Part shown: positions 1-5,865 of the stretch, piece by piece
Layout of the letters: the number at the start of each line of letters is the position of its first letter
Position numbering within the stretch: position 1 is the stretch's first letter
From: Phycisphaerae bacterium
GTDB lineage: Bacteria > Planctomycetota > Phycisphaerae > JAJVII01
Length of the DNA stretch: 8,721 nucleotides
Assembly (NCBI GenBank): GCA_028706835.1
Contig: JAQTVL010000159.1
Span: 1 to 8,721 of the forward strand
Direction of reading: 5' to 3'
Position numbers and translations under genes: made by a program
Notes under the pieces: generated by a model
The model's input: the letters and a program-made list of their open reading frames with translations, nothing else
Told to the model about the DNA's origin: nothing
The model's database searches: none

Positions 1-1
1 C

Positions 2-445
2 GAACTGGCTGTGTTTGAATTCCCAGAATACTGCAAGCCGGGATACGTTCCGTTCGCGTTCACGGCCGGGGGCGACTATTGGTGTTGGGCGCCGCACCTC
101 GGCGAGACCGGACACGCGCCCGTCCTGCTGTGTTATCACGACTGCAACGAAGCGGATTTCTGGGCGCCGGATCTAGCCGGCACCGCCTATCGTCAAGTGC
201 TCTATCATTGTGCTGAACCTGCGACGACCCAGGACGAACGGCAGTTTCGCTGTCGCTTGTTGCGGCGATATGTCCAGGACCTGCGCCCGATCTGGCGTGC
301 GGGATGGCTCGATAGGATTCAATGCCTTGCTGCGAAATCGACTGCGGACGAGCGGTTGCTGGCATGGGGCGAAGCACAAGGCATTATCGCCGCCGACTTG
401 GGTTCGCAATACGTAGAGCGTCGCATCCTCTGGATGGAAGACTGA
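2..445 (+). CDS. Probable SMI1/KNR4 (SUKH-like) family protein, 5'-truncated by window edge
   Basis: The frame is open from base 2 through a TGA at 443-445. A GTG at 11 could serve as a start, but the frame continues upstream without a stop and the visible part looks like the C-terminal portion of a domain, so I treat it as partial. The pattern is a run ending in VPFAFTAGGDYWCW, then a PVLLCYHDCNEADFWAPDLAGTAYRQ segment. It resembles the SMI1/KNR4 fold: a small hydrophobic strand, a GD-Y-x-W turn, a strand with P-V, then an acidic/aromatic stretch before the last helix. SUKH proteins are often immunity proteins against secreted or contact-dependent toxins, but many stand-alone copies have no known role. 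Base composition looks somewhat lower in GC than the following genes. The family call is by eye; an unrelated small protein is possible. Confidence 0.55.
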   Translation, partial: ELAVFEFPEYCKPGYVPFAFTAGGDYWCWAPHLGETGHAPVLLCYHDCNEADFWAPDLAGTAYRQVLYHCAEPATTQDERQFRCRLLRRYVQDLRPIWRAGWLDRIQCLAAKSTADERLLAWGEAQGIIAADLGSQYVERRILWMED

Positions 446-494
446 CTGTCCAGACTGGAACCCCGCATTGCCCGCTATGATGCTCACTTGGCCC

Positions 495-524
495 TTGGCA
501 CTCGGCACTCGGCACTTGTATCAT
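495..524 (+). promoter_or_regulatory. Candidate sigma70-type promoter for the phosphatase gene
   Basis: TTGGCA (495-500, 5 of 6 to TTGACA) and TATCAT (519-524, 5 of 6 to TATAAT) are 18 bp apart. Transcription would begin near 531, which is also a GTG in frame with the phosphatase, so the message could be leaderless. The -35 overlaps the heptamer repeat, so the match may be accidental. This is an inference from consensus only. Confidence 0.3.
497..517. repeat. Three tandem heptamers GGCACT(C/T)
   Basis: The copies are GGCACTC at 497-503, GGCACTC at 504-510 and GGCACTT at 511-517. They sit just before the most likely start of the phosphatase gene. If an upstream start were used the repeat would be translated, which is one reason to prefer the GTG at 531. 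Confidence 0.85.
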
Positions 525-530
525 GTCATC

Positions 531-1811
531 GTGACCGCCGCCCACGAACACAATGTGCCCGGCCGGACGCAGGACTCCTGCGACGACCTGCCGCGGCTGC
601 TGGAAGTCGCCCGCCGGCTGGCGGCCACCAGCAACCTGAACGAACTGCTCGAGTTGATCCTCGACCAGGCCAGGCTGCTGCTGGACGCCGAGCGGGCGAG
701 CATCTTCCTCTACGACCCGGCGACGCGGGAACTGTTCGCTCGGCTGGCGACCGGCGTCGAATCGCTGCGGTTCAGCGTCGATCAGGGCATCGCGGGTGCA
801 GCCGCCCGCGACCGGCGGATCATCAATGTGCCCGACGCCTACGCCGATCCGCGGTTCAACCGCGAGGTCGACCGCAAGACCGGCTTCACCACCCGAAACA
901 TCCTGTCGCTACCGCTGGTCGACTACCAGGGCGACCTCGTCGGCGTGCTCCAGGTGCTCAACAAACGCACCGGCCAATTCAGTCCCTACGACCAGAGCCT
1001 CGCCGAGATGCTCGGCGCCCAGGCGGGGGTCGCGCTCCAGCGGGCCACGCTGTTGGAGCAGGTGATCGAAAAAGAGCGGCTGGAGCGCGAACTGTCGATC
1101 GCCCGCGAAATTCAGCAGGCGCTGCTGCCGAAGTCGGACCCGAAAATCCCCGGCTTCGAGCTGGCCGGCTGGAACAAGTCCGCGGACCAGACCGGCGGCG
1201 ACTGCTACGATTTCTTCGCATTGCGCGACGGCTCGCTGGCGATCACGGTGGCTGACGCCACCGGCCACGGCATTGGCCCGGCGCTGGTGGTGGCGGAGGC
1301 GCGGGCCCTGTTCCGAGCGGCGGCGCACTGCATCATCTGTGACATCGCCCGGCTGATGGACCTGGTGAACGGAATCCTCAGCGCGGACCTGCCGGACGAC
1401 CGGTTCGTGACGGCGTTCTTCGGCATCCTCTCGCCGAGCGACGCGCGGATCCAGTGGTCCAGCGGCGGCCATGGGCCGATGCTGCTCTACCGCGCCAAGG
1501 ATGATTCGATCCAGTCGTTCAACGCGACGGCCCCGCCGATGGGCATTGCGCCGGAGTTGCCCATGCCGGCCGGCGCGACGGTCGAACTGGCCCCCGGCGA
1601 CCAGTTCCTCGTGCTGACCGACGGCTTCTTCGAGTTCGCCGACAGCCACGGCGAGCAGTTCGGCATGGATCGCGTGGAGCAGTGGCTGCGTGCCAGCCGA
1701 TCGATCCCGGCCCACCTGGCCATCCAGCAGCTTCAGGAGCAGGTGTTCGCCTTCGCCGGATCGGCCCCGCAAAAGGACGATCTGACGGCAGTGTTGATAC
1801 GTAGATGCTAA
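531..1811 (+). CDS. GAF domain plus SpoIIE/RsbU-type PP2C serine phosphatase
   Basis: This is a 426-residue cytoplasmic signalling phosphatase. An N-terminal GAF sensor domain spans about residues 21-171 and is followed by a helical linker (LLEQVIEKERLERELSIAREIQ). A SpoIIE-type PP2C domain runs from about 205 to the end. The metal-binding acidic residues of the family are all visible: GGDCYDFF (D224, D227), DATGHG (D242), LTDGFFE (D364) and KDDLT (D416, D417), with SSGGHGP at 310-316. It should therefore be catalytically competent. Relatives dephosphorylate anti-anti-sigma (STAS) proteins in partner-switching control of sigma factors; no STAS or anti-sigma kinase gene lies nearby. Start choice: TTG 468, ATG 477 and ATG 480 are in frame, but none has a convincing Shine-Dalgarno and they would translate a tandem heptamer repeat. 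GTG 531 also lacks a Shine-Dalgarno, but it follows a promoter-like pair. The ligand of the GAF domain is unknown. Confidence 0.9.
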   Translation: MTAAHEHNVPGRTQDSCDDLPRLLEVARRLAATSNLNELLELILDQARLLLDAERASIFLYDPATRELFARLATGVESLRFSVDQGIAGAAARDRRIINVPDAYADPRFNREVDRKTGFTTRNILSLPLVDYQGDLVGVLQVLNKRTGQFSPYDQSLAEMLGAQAGVALQRATLLEQVIEKERLERELSIAREIQQALLPKSDPKIPGFELAGWNKSADQTGGDCYDFFALRDGSLAITVADATGHGIGPALVVAEARALFRAAAHCIICDIARLMDLVNGILSADLPDDRFVTAFFGILSPSDARIQWSSGGHGPMLLYRAKDDSIQSFNATAPPMGIAPELPMPAGATVELAPGDQFLVLTDGFFEFADSHGEQFGMDRVEQWLRASRSIPAHLAIQQLQEQVFAFAGSAPQKDDLTAVLIRRC

Positions 1812-1812
1812 T

Positions 1813-1906
1813 GAATTGCGGATTTGCGATTGCGGATTTCGGATTTGAAATCGAGGCAAGGTCGCATTTTTCAAATCCGAAATCCGCAATCCGAAATCCG
1901 AAATGG
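1813..1906. repeat. Opposed GGATT-type heptamer arrays forming a long imperfect hairpin
   Basis: This fills the gap between the phosphatase stop and the membrane-protein start. The left arm is five heptamers at 1813-1847: GAATTGC, GGATTTG, CGATTGC, GGATTTC, GGATTTG. The right arm at 1872-1899 is their reverse complement: CAAATCC, GAAATCC, GCAATCC, GAAATCC, with a partial copy to 1904. Bases 1820-1847 pair with 1872-1899 except at two adjacent positions (1826/1893 and 1827/1892). AAA 1848-1850 pairs with TTT 1869-1871, giving about 31 bp with a loop of 18 nt. No T-run follows either arm, so it is not a textbook intrinsic terminator, although the RNA hairpin would be strong. The arms are AT-rich compared with the surroundings. 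Confidence 0.9.
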
Positions 1907-1917
1907 GCTTTACGCAC

Positions 1918-2973
1918 ATGGACAAGAAGAGGCACAAGGGCAAAGGCACTCCGCACCCGCCTCCGCTGCCGGGCAAGCGCGAGTTTTCCTTCTCGCGCGT
2001 GGCCGGCGTTTCGCCCACGGAGTACGCCGCGGTCAGCTCCAGCGCCGTCTTCGCGGTCATCGCCTCGGCTTTCGGGCTGGTCAGCCTCTTCGGATGGGGC
2101 TGGTGGCTGATCGCGTCGGCGGCGGGGATGTTCCTGGCGCTGCTGTCGCTCTACTACATCGCCACCAGCGCCGGCACGCTGACCGGCCGAAAGATCGCCC
2201 TGACGGCGATCCTCATCAGCGCGGTCGGCGTCGGGCTGGGCGGCGGGCGGCAATTGCTCGACTATCGCCGGGAGCGAAACGACATCGCCCGCGTGCGTAC
2301 GCTGGCGGAATGGGCGTGCGAGCGCGTCCGGGCCGGCCAATACGAGTCGATCCACGAGCAGCTTTCGCCCGACTTCCGCGAGAACATGCCGCTTGGCTAC
2401 TGGCGATACGAGTGGCGGCGGTTCTTCGAGGCGAACGGCCAGCCGCGGCGGATCGAGCTGGCGCCCACGGTCTTCCCGGTGCCGACCGGCGAGATTGTCG
2501 CGAACGTCAAGGTCTACTTCGAAGACCGGAGTGTCCGCGACGCCGCCGGCCATTTCGGCGAACGAGCCGCCTCCATCCGCCTGGTGTACGCCCAGGTGAA
2601 ACGCCGAGTGCTCGATGAGGACACCCGCCGGCTGATCGACGCCGCCGGCAGCAAGCCCGACGACTGGCAGCTTATCAGCGTTCCGTCGTTCATCTCGCCG
2701 CTGCCGCCGCCGTATCGCGAGCCGATCGTCTGGCCGGCGCCGGGCCGGGTCGAGCGGTTGACGACCCGCCCGGACGGAAACCTGGAGGCGGAGCAGGTCT
2801 GGCCGACCTATCCGCCGCCGGTGAAGGACTCGAAAGGCCGGCTGATCGTCGCCGAGGAGCCGCTGCCTCCGCTGGTCCCGCCGGACGGCGTCTACTCGCA
2901 GTGGTTCTACGAGCCCTGGCTCCCGCAGCCCGCCCCGCCGAAGCCGACGGGCCACGAGCGCCATCATCACTAA
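1918..2973 (+). CDS. Membrane protein, DUF4190-like N-terminal region with soluble C-terminal part
   Basis: The protein has 351 residues and its function is not recognised. A basic, proline-rich N-terminus (MDKKRHKGKG, then PPPLPGKR) precedes a sequence VSPTEYAAVSSSAVFAVIASAFGLVSLF typical of DUF4190-like proteins. Hydrophobic segments lie at about 36-57, 61-82 and 92-109; the TGTLTGR-like loop ('SAGTLTGRKIAL') between the last two is also typical. Residues of roughly 118-225 look soluble, with helices and strands that could form a small alpha+beta domain (WACERVRAGQYESIHEQLSPDFREN). The rest is proline-rich and ends HERHHH. The basic N-terminus suggests a cytoplasmic N-end. ATG 1903 is also in frame, but it lies in the edge of the hairpin repeat; ATG 1918 is preferred, although neither has a clear Shine-Dalgarno. 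The gene sits co-directionally between the phosphatase and frr, with no evident functional tie. Confidence 0.75.
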   Translation: MDKKRHKGKGTPHPPPLPGKREFSFSRVAGVSPTEYAAVSSSAVFAVIASAFGLVSLFGWGWWLIASAAGMFLALLSLYYIATSAGTLTGRKIALTAILISAVGVGLGGGRQLLDYRRERNDIARVRTLAEWACERVRAGQYESIHEQLSPDFRENMPLGYWRYEWRRFFEANGQPRRIELAPTVFPVPTGEIVANVKVYFEDRSVRDAAGHFGERAASIRLVYAQVKRRVLDEDTRRLIDAAGSKPDDWQLISVPSFISPLPPPYREPIVWPAPGRVERLTTRPDGNLEAEQVWPTYPPPVKDSKGRLIVAEEPLPPLVPPDGVYSQWFYEPWLPQPAPPKPTGHERHHH

Positions 2974-2981
2974 CTAGCGAA

Positions 2982-3009
2982 TTGCATTTTCCGGTTTCCG
3001 CCTTAGAAT
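2982..3009 (+). promoter_or_regulatory. Candidate sigma70-type promoter for frr
   Basis: TAGAAT at 3004-3009 matches the -10 consensus at 5 of 6 positions. TTGCAT at 2982-2987 is a weaker -35 (3 of 6), 16 bp away. It lies in the 94-bp gap before frr, giving a leader of about 50 nt. A co-transcribed arrangement with the upstream gene is also possible. Confidence 0.35.
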
Positions 3010-3053
3010 CTGACGCTGTGGGCGGGGGGATGGGGACAGGTCCGCGCGATCCG

Positions 3054-3060
3054 AAAGGGA
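3054..3060 (+). promoter_or_regulatory. Shine-Dalgarno of frr
   Basis: AAAGGGA lies 7 nt before ATG 3068 and fixes that start. Confidence 0.7.
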
Positions 3061-3067
3061 CGCAACC

Positions 3068-3634
3068 ATGGCACTGGACGAGACGCTCTTCGAGGCCGAG
3101 GGGTCGATGGAGGCTGCCGTCGAGTATTTCCGCAACGAGCTTCGCGGCGTGCGGACCGGGCGGGCCCACGTCGGGCTGGTCGATCACCTCCACGTCGAAT
3201 ACTACGGCTCCAAGACCGAGCTGCGGCAGATGGCGGCGATCAACACGCCCTCGTCCGACCTGATCGTCATCAAGCCCTTCGACCCCAGCGCGCTCAAGGA
3301 AATCGAGCGGGCGATCCTGGCCAGCGACATCGGGCTGACGCCCATGAGCGACGGCAAGATCATCCGGCTGGGCATCCCGCCGCTGTCGGGCGAGCGCCGC
3401 CGGCACCTGACGATGCAGGTCAAGAAGATGGCCGAGGAGAGCCGCGTCACCATCCGCAACGCCCGCCGGGACGCGAACAAGGCGCTGGACAAGATGGAGA
3501 AGGACAAGTCCGAGGGCGTGAGCGAAGACGACATCAAGCGAGGCAAAGACCAGGTCCAGAAACTGACCGAGCAATACGAAGCCAAGATCGCCGAACTCCT
3601 GGTGGACAAAGAGAAGGAAATCGAGAACGTCTGA
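3068..3634 (+). CDS. frr: Ribosome recycling factor
   Basis: This 188-residue protein (the E. coli protein has 185) is recognisable end to end. With EF-G it splits the post-termination ribosome into subunits in the cytoplasm, freeing mRNA and deacylated tRNA. Hallmarks in order are ELRGVRTGRAH (residues 24-34, end of the first long helix of domain I), VEYYGSKTELRQMA (the entry to domain II), ILASDIGLTP, IPPLSGERRRHL, and the conserved basic RNARRDAN at 130-137 in the three-helix bundle. These are followed by SEDDIKRGKDQVQKLTEQYEAKI and a charged C-terminus. A good Shine-Dalgarno precedes ATG 3068. In many bacteria frr follows pyrH; here the gene upstream is an unrelated membrane protein. It converges with the URO-D operon, with only 35 bp between stop codons. 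Nothing suggests loss of function. Confidence 0.97.
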   Translation: MALDETLFEAEGSMEAAVEYFRNELRGVRTGRAHVGLVDHLHVEYYGSKTELRQMAAINTPSSDLIVIKPFDPSALKEIERAILASDIGLTPMSDGKIIRLGIPPLSGERRRHLTMQVKKMAEESRVTIRNARRDANKALDKMEKDKSEGVSEDDIKRGKDQVQKLTEQYEAKIAELLVDKEKEIENV

Positions 3635-3656
3635 CCTCACTCCCGCAACCACATCG

Positions 3657-3672
3657 GATAGTCAGATAGTCA
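3657..3672. repeat. Two tandem GATAGTCA octamers at the convergent gene junction
   Basis: GATAGTCA occurs at 3657-3664 and again at 3665-3672. The second copy includes the stop codon (TCA on the + strand) of the minus-strand URO-D gene. No hairpin terminator is visible between the two convergent genes. Confidence 0.7.
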
Positions 3673-4686
3673 CCGGCGGGCTTCGTCGTACATCGCCACC
3701 ACGTTTTCGCACGGAAAGTCGTCGAGCATCAGGTCGTGGCTGGGCGCCAGGCAGAAGCCGCCGCCCGGGGCCATGATCCCGATCACCCGGCGAACCTCCT
3801 GCCTCACTTCGTCGGCGGTCCCGAAGGGCAGCGTCTGCTGGTGATCGATGCAGCCGTGGAAGGTCAGCCGCCGGCCGAATTCGGCCTTCAGTTCCGCCAG
3901 GTCCATGTCACGCGCCCGGACCTGAACCGGGTTCAGGGCGTCGATGCCCACGTCGCACAAGTCGCCGATGATCGGGCGAATCGAGCCGCACGAGTGAAAC
4001 ATCACCTTCAGGCCCGCCTGTCGGCCAAGGTCGGCGAATCGTTTGACGTGCGGCTTGCAGAACCGCCGCCAGTGCTGCGGCGAGACAAGCATCGCCTGCT
4101 GCGTGCCCATGTCATCGCCGAAGAAGAAGATGTCCATGGCGTCGCCAGCCTGCTCGAAGAACCGGGTGGCGAGCTCGTAGTAGAAGTCCGACACCTTGCC
4201 CAGGATCGCGTCCATCACCTCGGGGTGGGTGTGCATCCGCTCGAAGAACGTCTCCATGCCCACCAGTTCCGTCGCGTCGGTAAAGACGACCGCCCATGGG
4301 CCGCCGATGATCGCGAATTCCCGCCACCGCTCGCACTGCTCGCGCACGCCGGCCAGGTCGAACCAGTCCGCGGTCGGCCAGCCGTCGTACGCCTCGACCT
4401 GTTCGACCGAGGTTACGTCCGCCATGGGATGGTTCAGCGGTTGGCCGTAGTACCCTCCGCCGCGGCGGAGGCCCCAGAGGGTGCGATCGCCCAGGTCCGG
4501 GCCGACATAGCGCATGTGGACGCGGCGGAAATCGACACCCAGCCGGCGCATCAGCGATTCCTCGTCCGCGACGCGGCAGAGGCGAACAAGCCGGTCGGTG
4601 AGCGACGCAGCCGCGCCGTACCAGAGCGGCACGCGATCGGGCTGGCGATGATCGAAGGCTGCCAGGACTCGTTCCTTGGGTGTCAT
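3670..4686 (-). CDS. URO-D superfamily protein (uroporphyrinogen decarboxylase/MtaA-type methyltransferase fold)
   Basis: This is a 338-residue TIM-barrel protein. The start MTPKERVLAAFDHRQPDRVPL is the standard opening of this superfamily. Other marks are GGPWAVVFTDATELVGMETFF, FFFGDDMGTQQAMLVSPQHWRRFCKPH (about 187-213), KVMFHSCGSIRPII (H231, C233), LTFHGCIDHQQTLPFGT, and a C-terminal GGGFCLAPSHDLMLDDFPCENVVAMYDEA. In corrinoid methyltransferases such as MtaA, zinc is held by His-x-Cys plus a later Cys. Here His-x-Cys is present, while the later position appears as APSH (H317). True HemE is unlikely: the gene is in an operon with a second URO-D homologue and a secreted protein. It probably acts as a methyltransferase or lyase-like enzyme of unknown substrate. 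A TTG at 4704 is in frame, but the AGGAGG at 4697-4692, 5 nt before ATG 4686, decides the start. It is the last gene of the three-gene operon. Confidence 0.88.
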   Translation of the reverse strand: MTPKERVLAAFDHRQPDRVPLWYGAAASLTDRLVRLCRVADEESLMRRLGVDFRRVHMRYVGPDLGDRTLWGLRRGGGYYGQPLNHPMADVTSVEQVEAYDGWPTADWFDLAGVREQCERWREFAIIGGPWAVVFTDATELVGMETFFERMHTHPEVMDAILGKVSDFYYELATRFFEQAGDAMDIFFFGDDMGTQQAMLVSPQHWRRFCKPHVKRFADLGRQAGLKVMFHSCGSIRPIIGDLCDVGIDALNPVQVRARDMDLAELKAEFGRRLTFHGCIDHQQTLPFGTADEVRQEVRRVIGIMAPGGGFCLAPSHDLMLDDFPCENVVAMYDEARR

Positions 4687-4691
4687 CGCGG

Positions 4692-4697
4692 CCTCCT
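4692..4697 (-). promoter_or_regulatory. Shine-Dalgarno deciding the start of the second URO-D gene
   Basis: A perfect AGGAGG on the minus strand lies 5 nt from ATG 4686. It would be inside the coding region if TTG 4704 were the start. Confidence 0.85.
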
Positions 4698-4740
4698 CGC
4701 TCAAGGGCGTCGTGTCTCAACTGACCGTCGCCGGCGAAAG

Positions 4741-5835
4741 TCAACGACTCCAGCCCTTGCCGGCGGCCCAGCGCTCGACGTTGCGCAGGAAGGCCTCGGC
4801 CTCCTCGCGGGAATAGCTGCCGCCGACGTCCAGCCACACGCCTTCGGGCCGGAGCTGCCGGGCGACCATCTCCGCGTCGCGCATGTCCGCACAGCACACC
4901 TGAAGGCACTTGCCGGCCTCCTGGGCCCGGCGGTACACGTCCACCCACCGGGCCGCCGGGCCGTTCCCGGCGCCGTAGATCCATTGCAGGCCGTCAAGCT
5001 CGGGCAGGGCGAGCAGCGCCGGCAGGTGTCGCAGCGCTCCCGGCCCGTCCAGGTGGAAGATGTTGCGGTCGAGCTGCCGCATCTCGTCGACGATGGACGG
5101 CAGGATGGTCCGCTCGAACTGCCCGGGGGAGATCATGCAGATGAAATCGCAGTTGGTCACATAGGCTGGGCCGTCGTGAAGCGTCGCGGTCCAGGTGGTG
5201 CAGGGCTGCCCGGCCGCTCGCACCCGGGCCCATTGGTCCTCGAACATCAGCCGGTAGCCGGCTTCGGTGACGTAATCGCAGGCGGTCCGGACCGACTCGA
5301 TGTCGTCGGCGATGTCCAGGCAGAGTTCCTGCGGCTCCCGCAGCGCCGCCACCAGGTCGCCGTTGGTGTGCAGGTCGGTCAGGCCGGTGATCCACCGGCC
5401 TGCGCCCCGCTCCAGAGACATCTCGATCAGTTTTCGAACCGCGTTCCAGTACGGGTTGTCGAGATTCGGCTTCAAGCTCGGGATATCCCGGCAGGCGCGG
5501 GCAATCGGTTTGCTCCAGGCGGTAGGCTGGCTGAATTCGAGGTCGGCGCCGAAGACCGTCGCGCACACCTCCGGCCCCATGTTCGGCCAGAACCGCGGGA
5601 ACGTGTCGGCGGCATACGTCCCGCGGCAGATCGCCGCCTCGGCCTGGTCCATGCGGTAGTCGAGGTCGAACCAGTAGTCCTGCCAGTTCCCATGCTTCTT
5701 CTCCGGCACGGCGACGGCCGGCTTGCCGGACCGTACGCCCAGGGTTACAGGCGGCCGGTCCACGATCTCGCACTTCCACCACGCCTCGAAACGCTCCAGC
5801 GTCCTATCGAAGTCCGGCTTGAGTTCCAGTTCCAT
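4741..5835 (-). CDS. Diverged URO-D superfamily protein, corrinoid-methyltransferase-like fold
   Basis: The protein has 364 residues and belongs to a branch of the URO-D fold with a longer N-terminus (MELELKPDFDRTLERFEAWWKCEI). Recognisable parts are WFDLDYRMDQAEAAI, FPRFWPNMGPEV, FSQPTAWSKPI, GLTDLHTNGDLVAALREPQELCLD, DFICMISPGQFERTILPSI (about 230-248), RNIFHLDGPGALRHLPALLALPELDGLQWIYGAGNGP (258-293) and a closing GVWLDVGGSYSREEAEAFLRNVERWA. The His-x-Cys zinc pair of MtaA-type enzymes is replaced by H261-x-D263. Cysteines at 310, 314 and 315 could supply other ligands. Chemistry is therefore uncertain; relatives are usually labelled only as URO-D domain proteins. AGAGGAAGG at 5848-5840 precedes ATG 5835. 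It starts 30 nt after the beta-propeller gene and is followed by the other URO-D gene after 54 nt, so co-transcription is likely. Confidence 0.85.
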   Translation of the reverse strand: MELELKPDFDRTLERFEAWWKCEIVDRPPVTLGVRSGKPAVAVPEKKHGNWQDYWFDLDYRMDQAEAAICRGTYAADTFPRFWPNMGPEVCATVFGADLEFSQPTAWSKPIARACRDIPSLKPNLDNPYWNAVRKLIEMSLERGAGRWITGLTDLHTNGDLVAALREPQELCLDIADDIESVRTACDYVTEAGYRLMFEDQWARVRAAGQPCTTWTATLHDGPAYVTNCDFICMISPGQFERTILPSIVDEMRQLDRNIFHLDGPGALRHLPALLALPELDGLQWIYGAGNGPAARWVDVYRRAQEAGKCLQVCCADMRDAEMVARQLRPEGVWLDVGGSYSREEAEAFLRNVERWAAGKGWSR

Positions 5836-5865
5836 TCTTCCTTCCTCTGTGCGTGTGGTCCGCCT

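Noticed and set aside
1813..1906. CRISPR array
   Set aside because: The repeats are 7 nt, contiguous and inverted, with no regular unique spacers and no cas genes.
1813..1906. Intrinsic terminator of the phosphatase gene
   Set aside because: The stem is long and AT-rich and no T-run follows its 3' arm; the only T-run is inside the loop.
909..2970. Two long minus-strand open frames across the phosphatase and membrane-protein genes
   Set aside because: Both read through the intergenic heptamer hairpin (giving peptides such as SDFGLRISD) and are antisense to recognised domains.
3670..4686. Genuine HemE (heme biosynthesis uroporphyrinogen decarboxylase)
   Set aside because: No other heme gene is nearby, a second diverged URO-D homologue is in the same operon, and the His-x-Cys motif (HSCGS) points to the methyltransferase-like branch.
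4687..4704. TTG start giving six more residues to the 338-residue URO-D protein
   Set aside because: AGGAGG lies inside that stretch, correctly spaced for ATG 4686.
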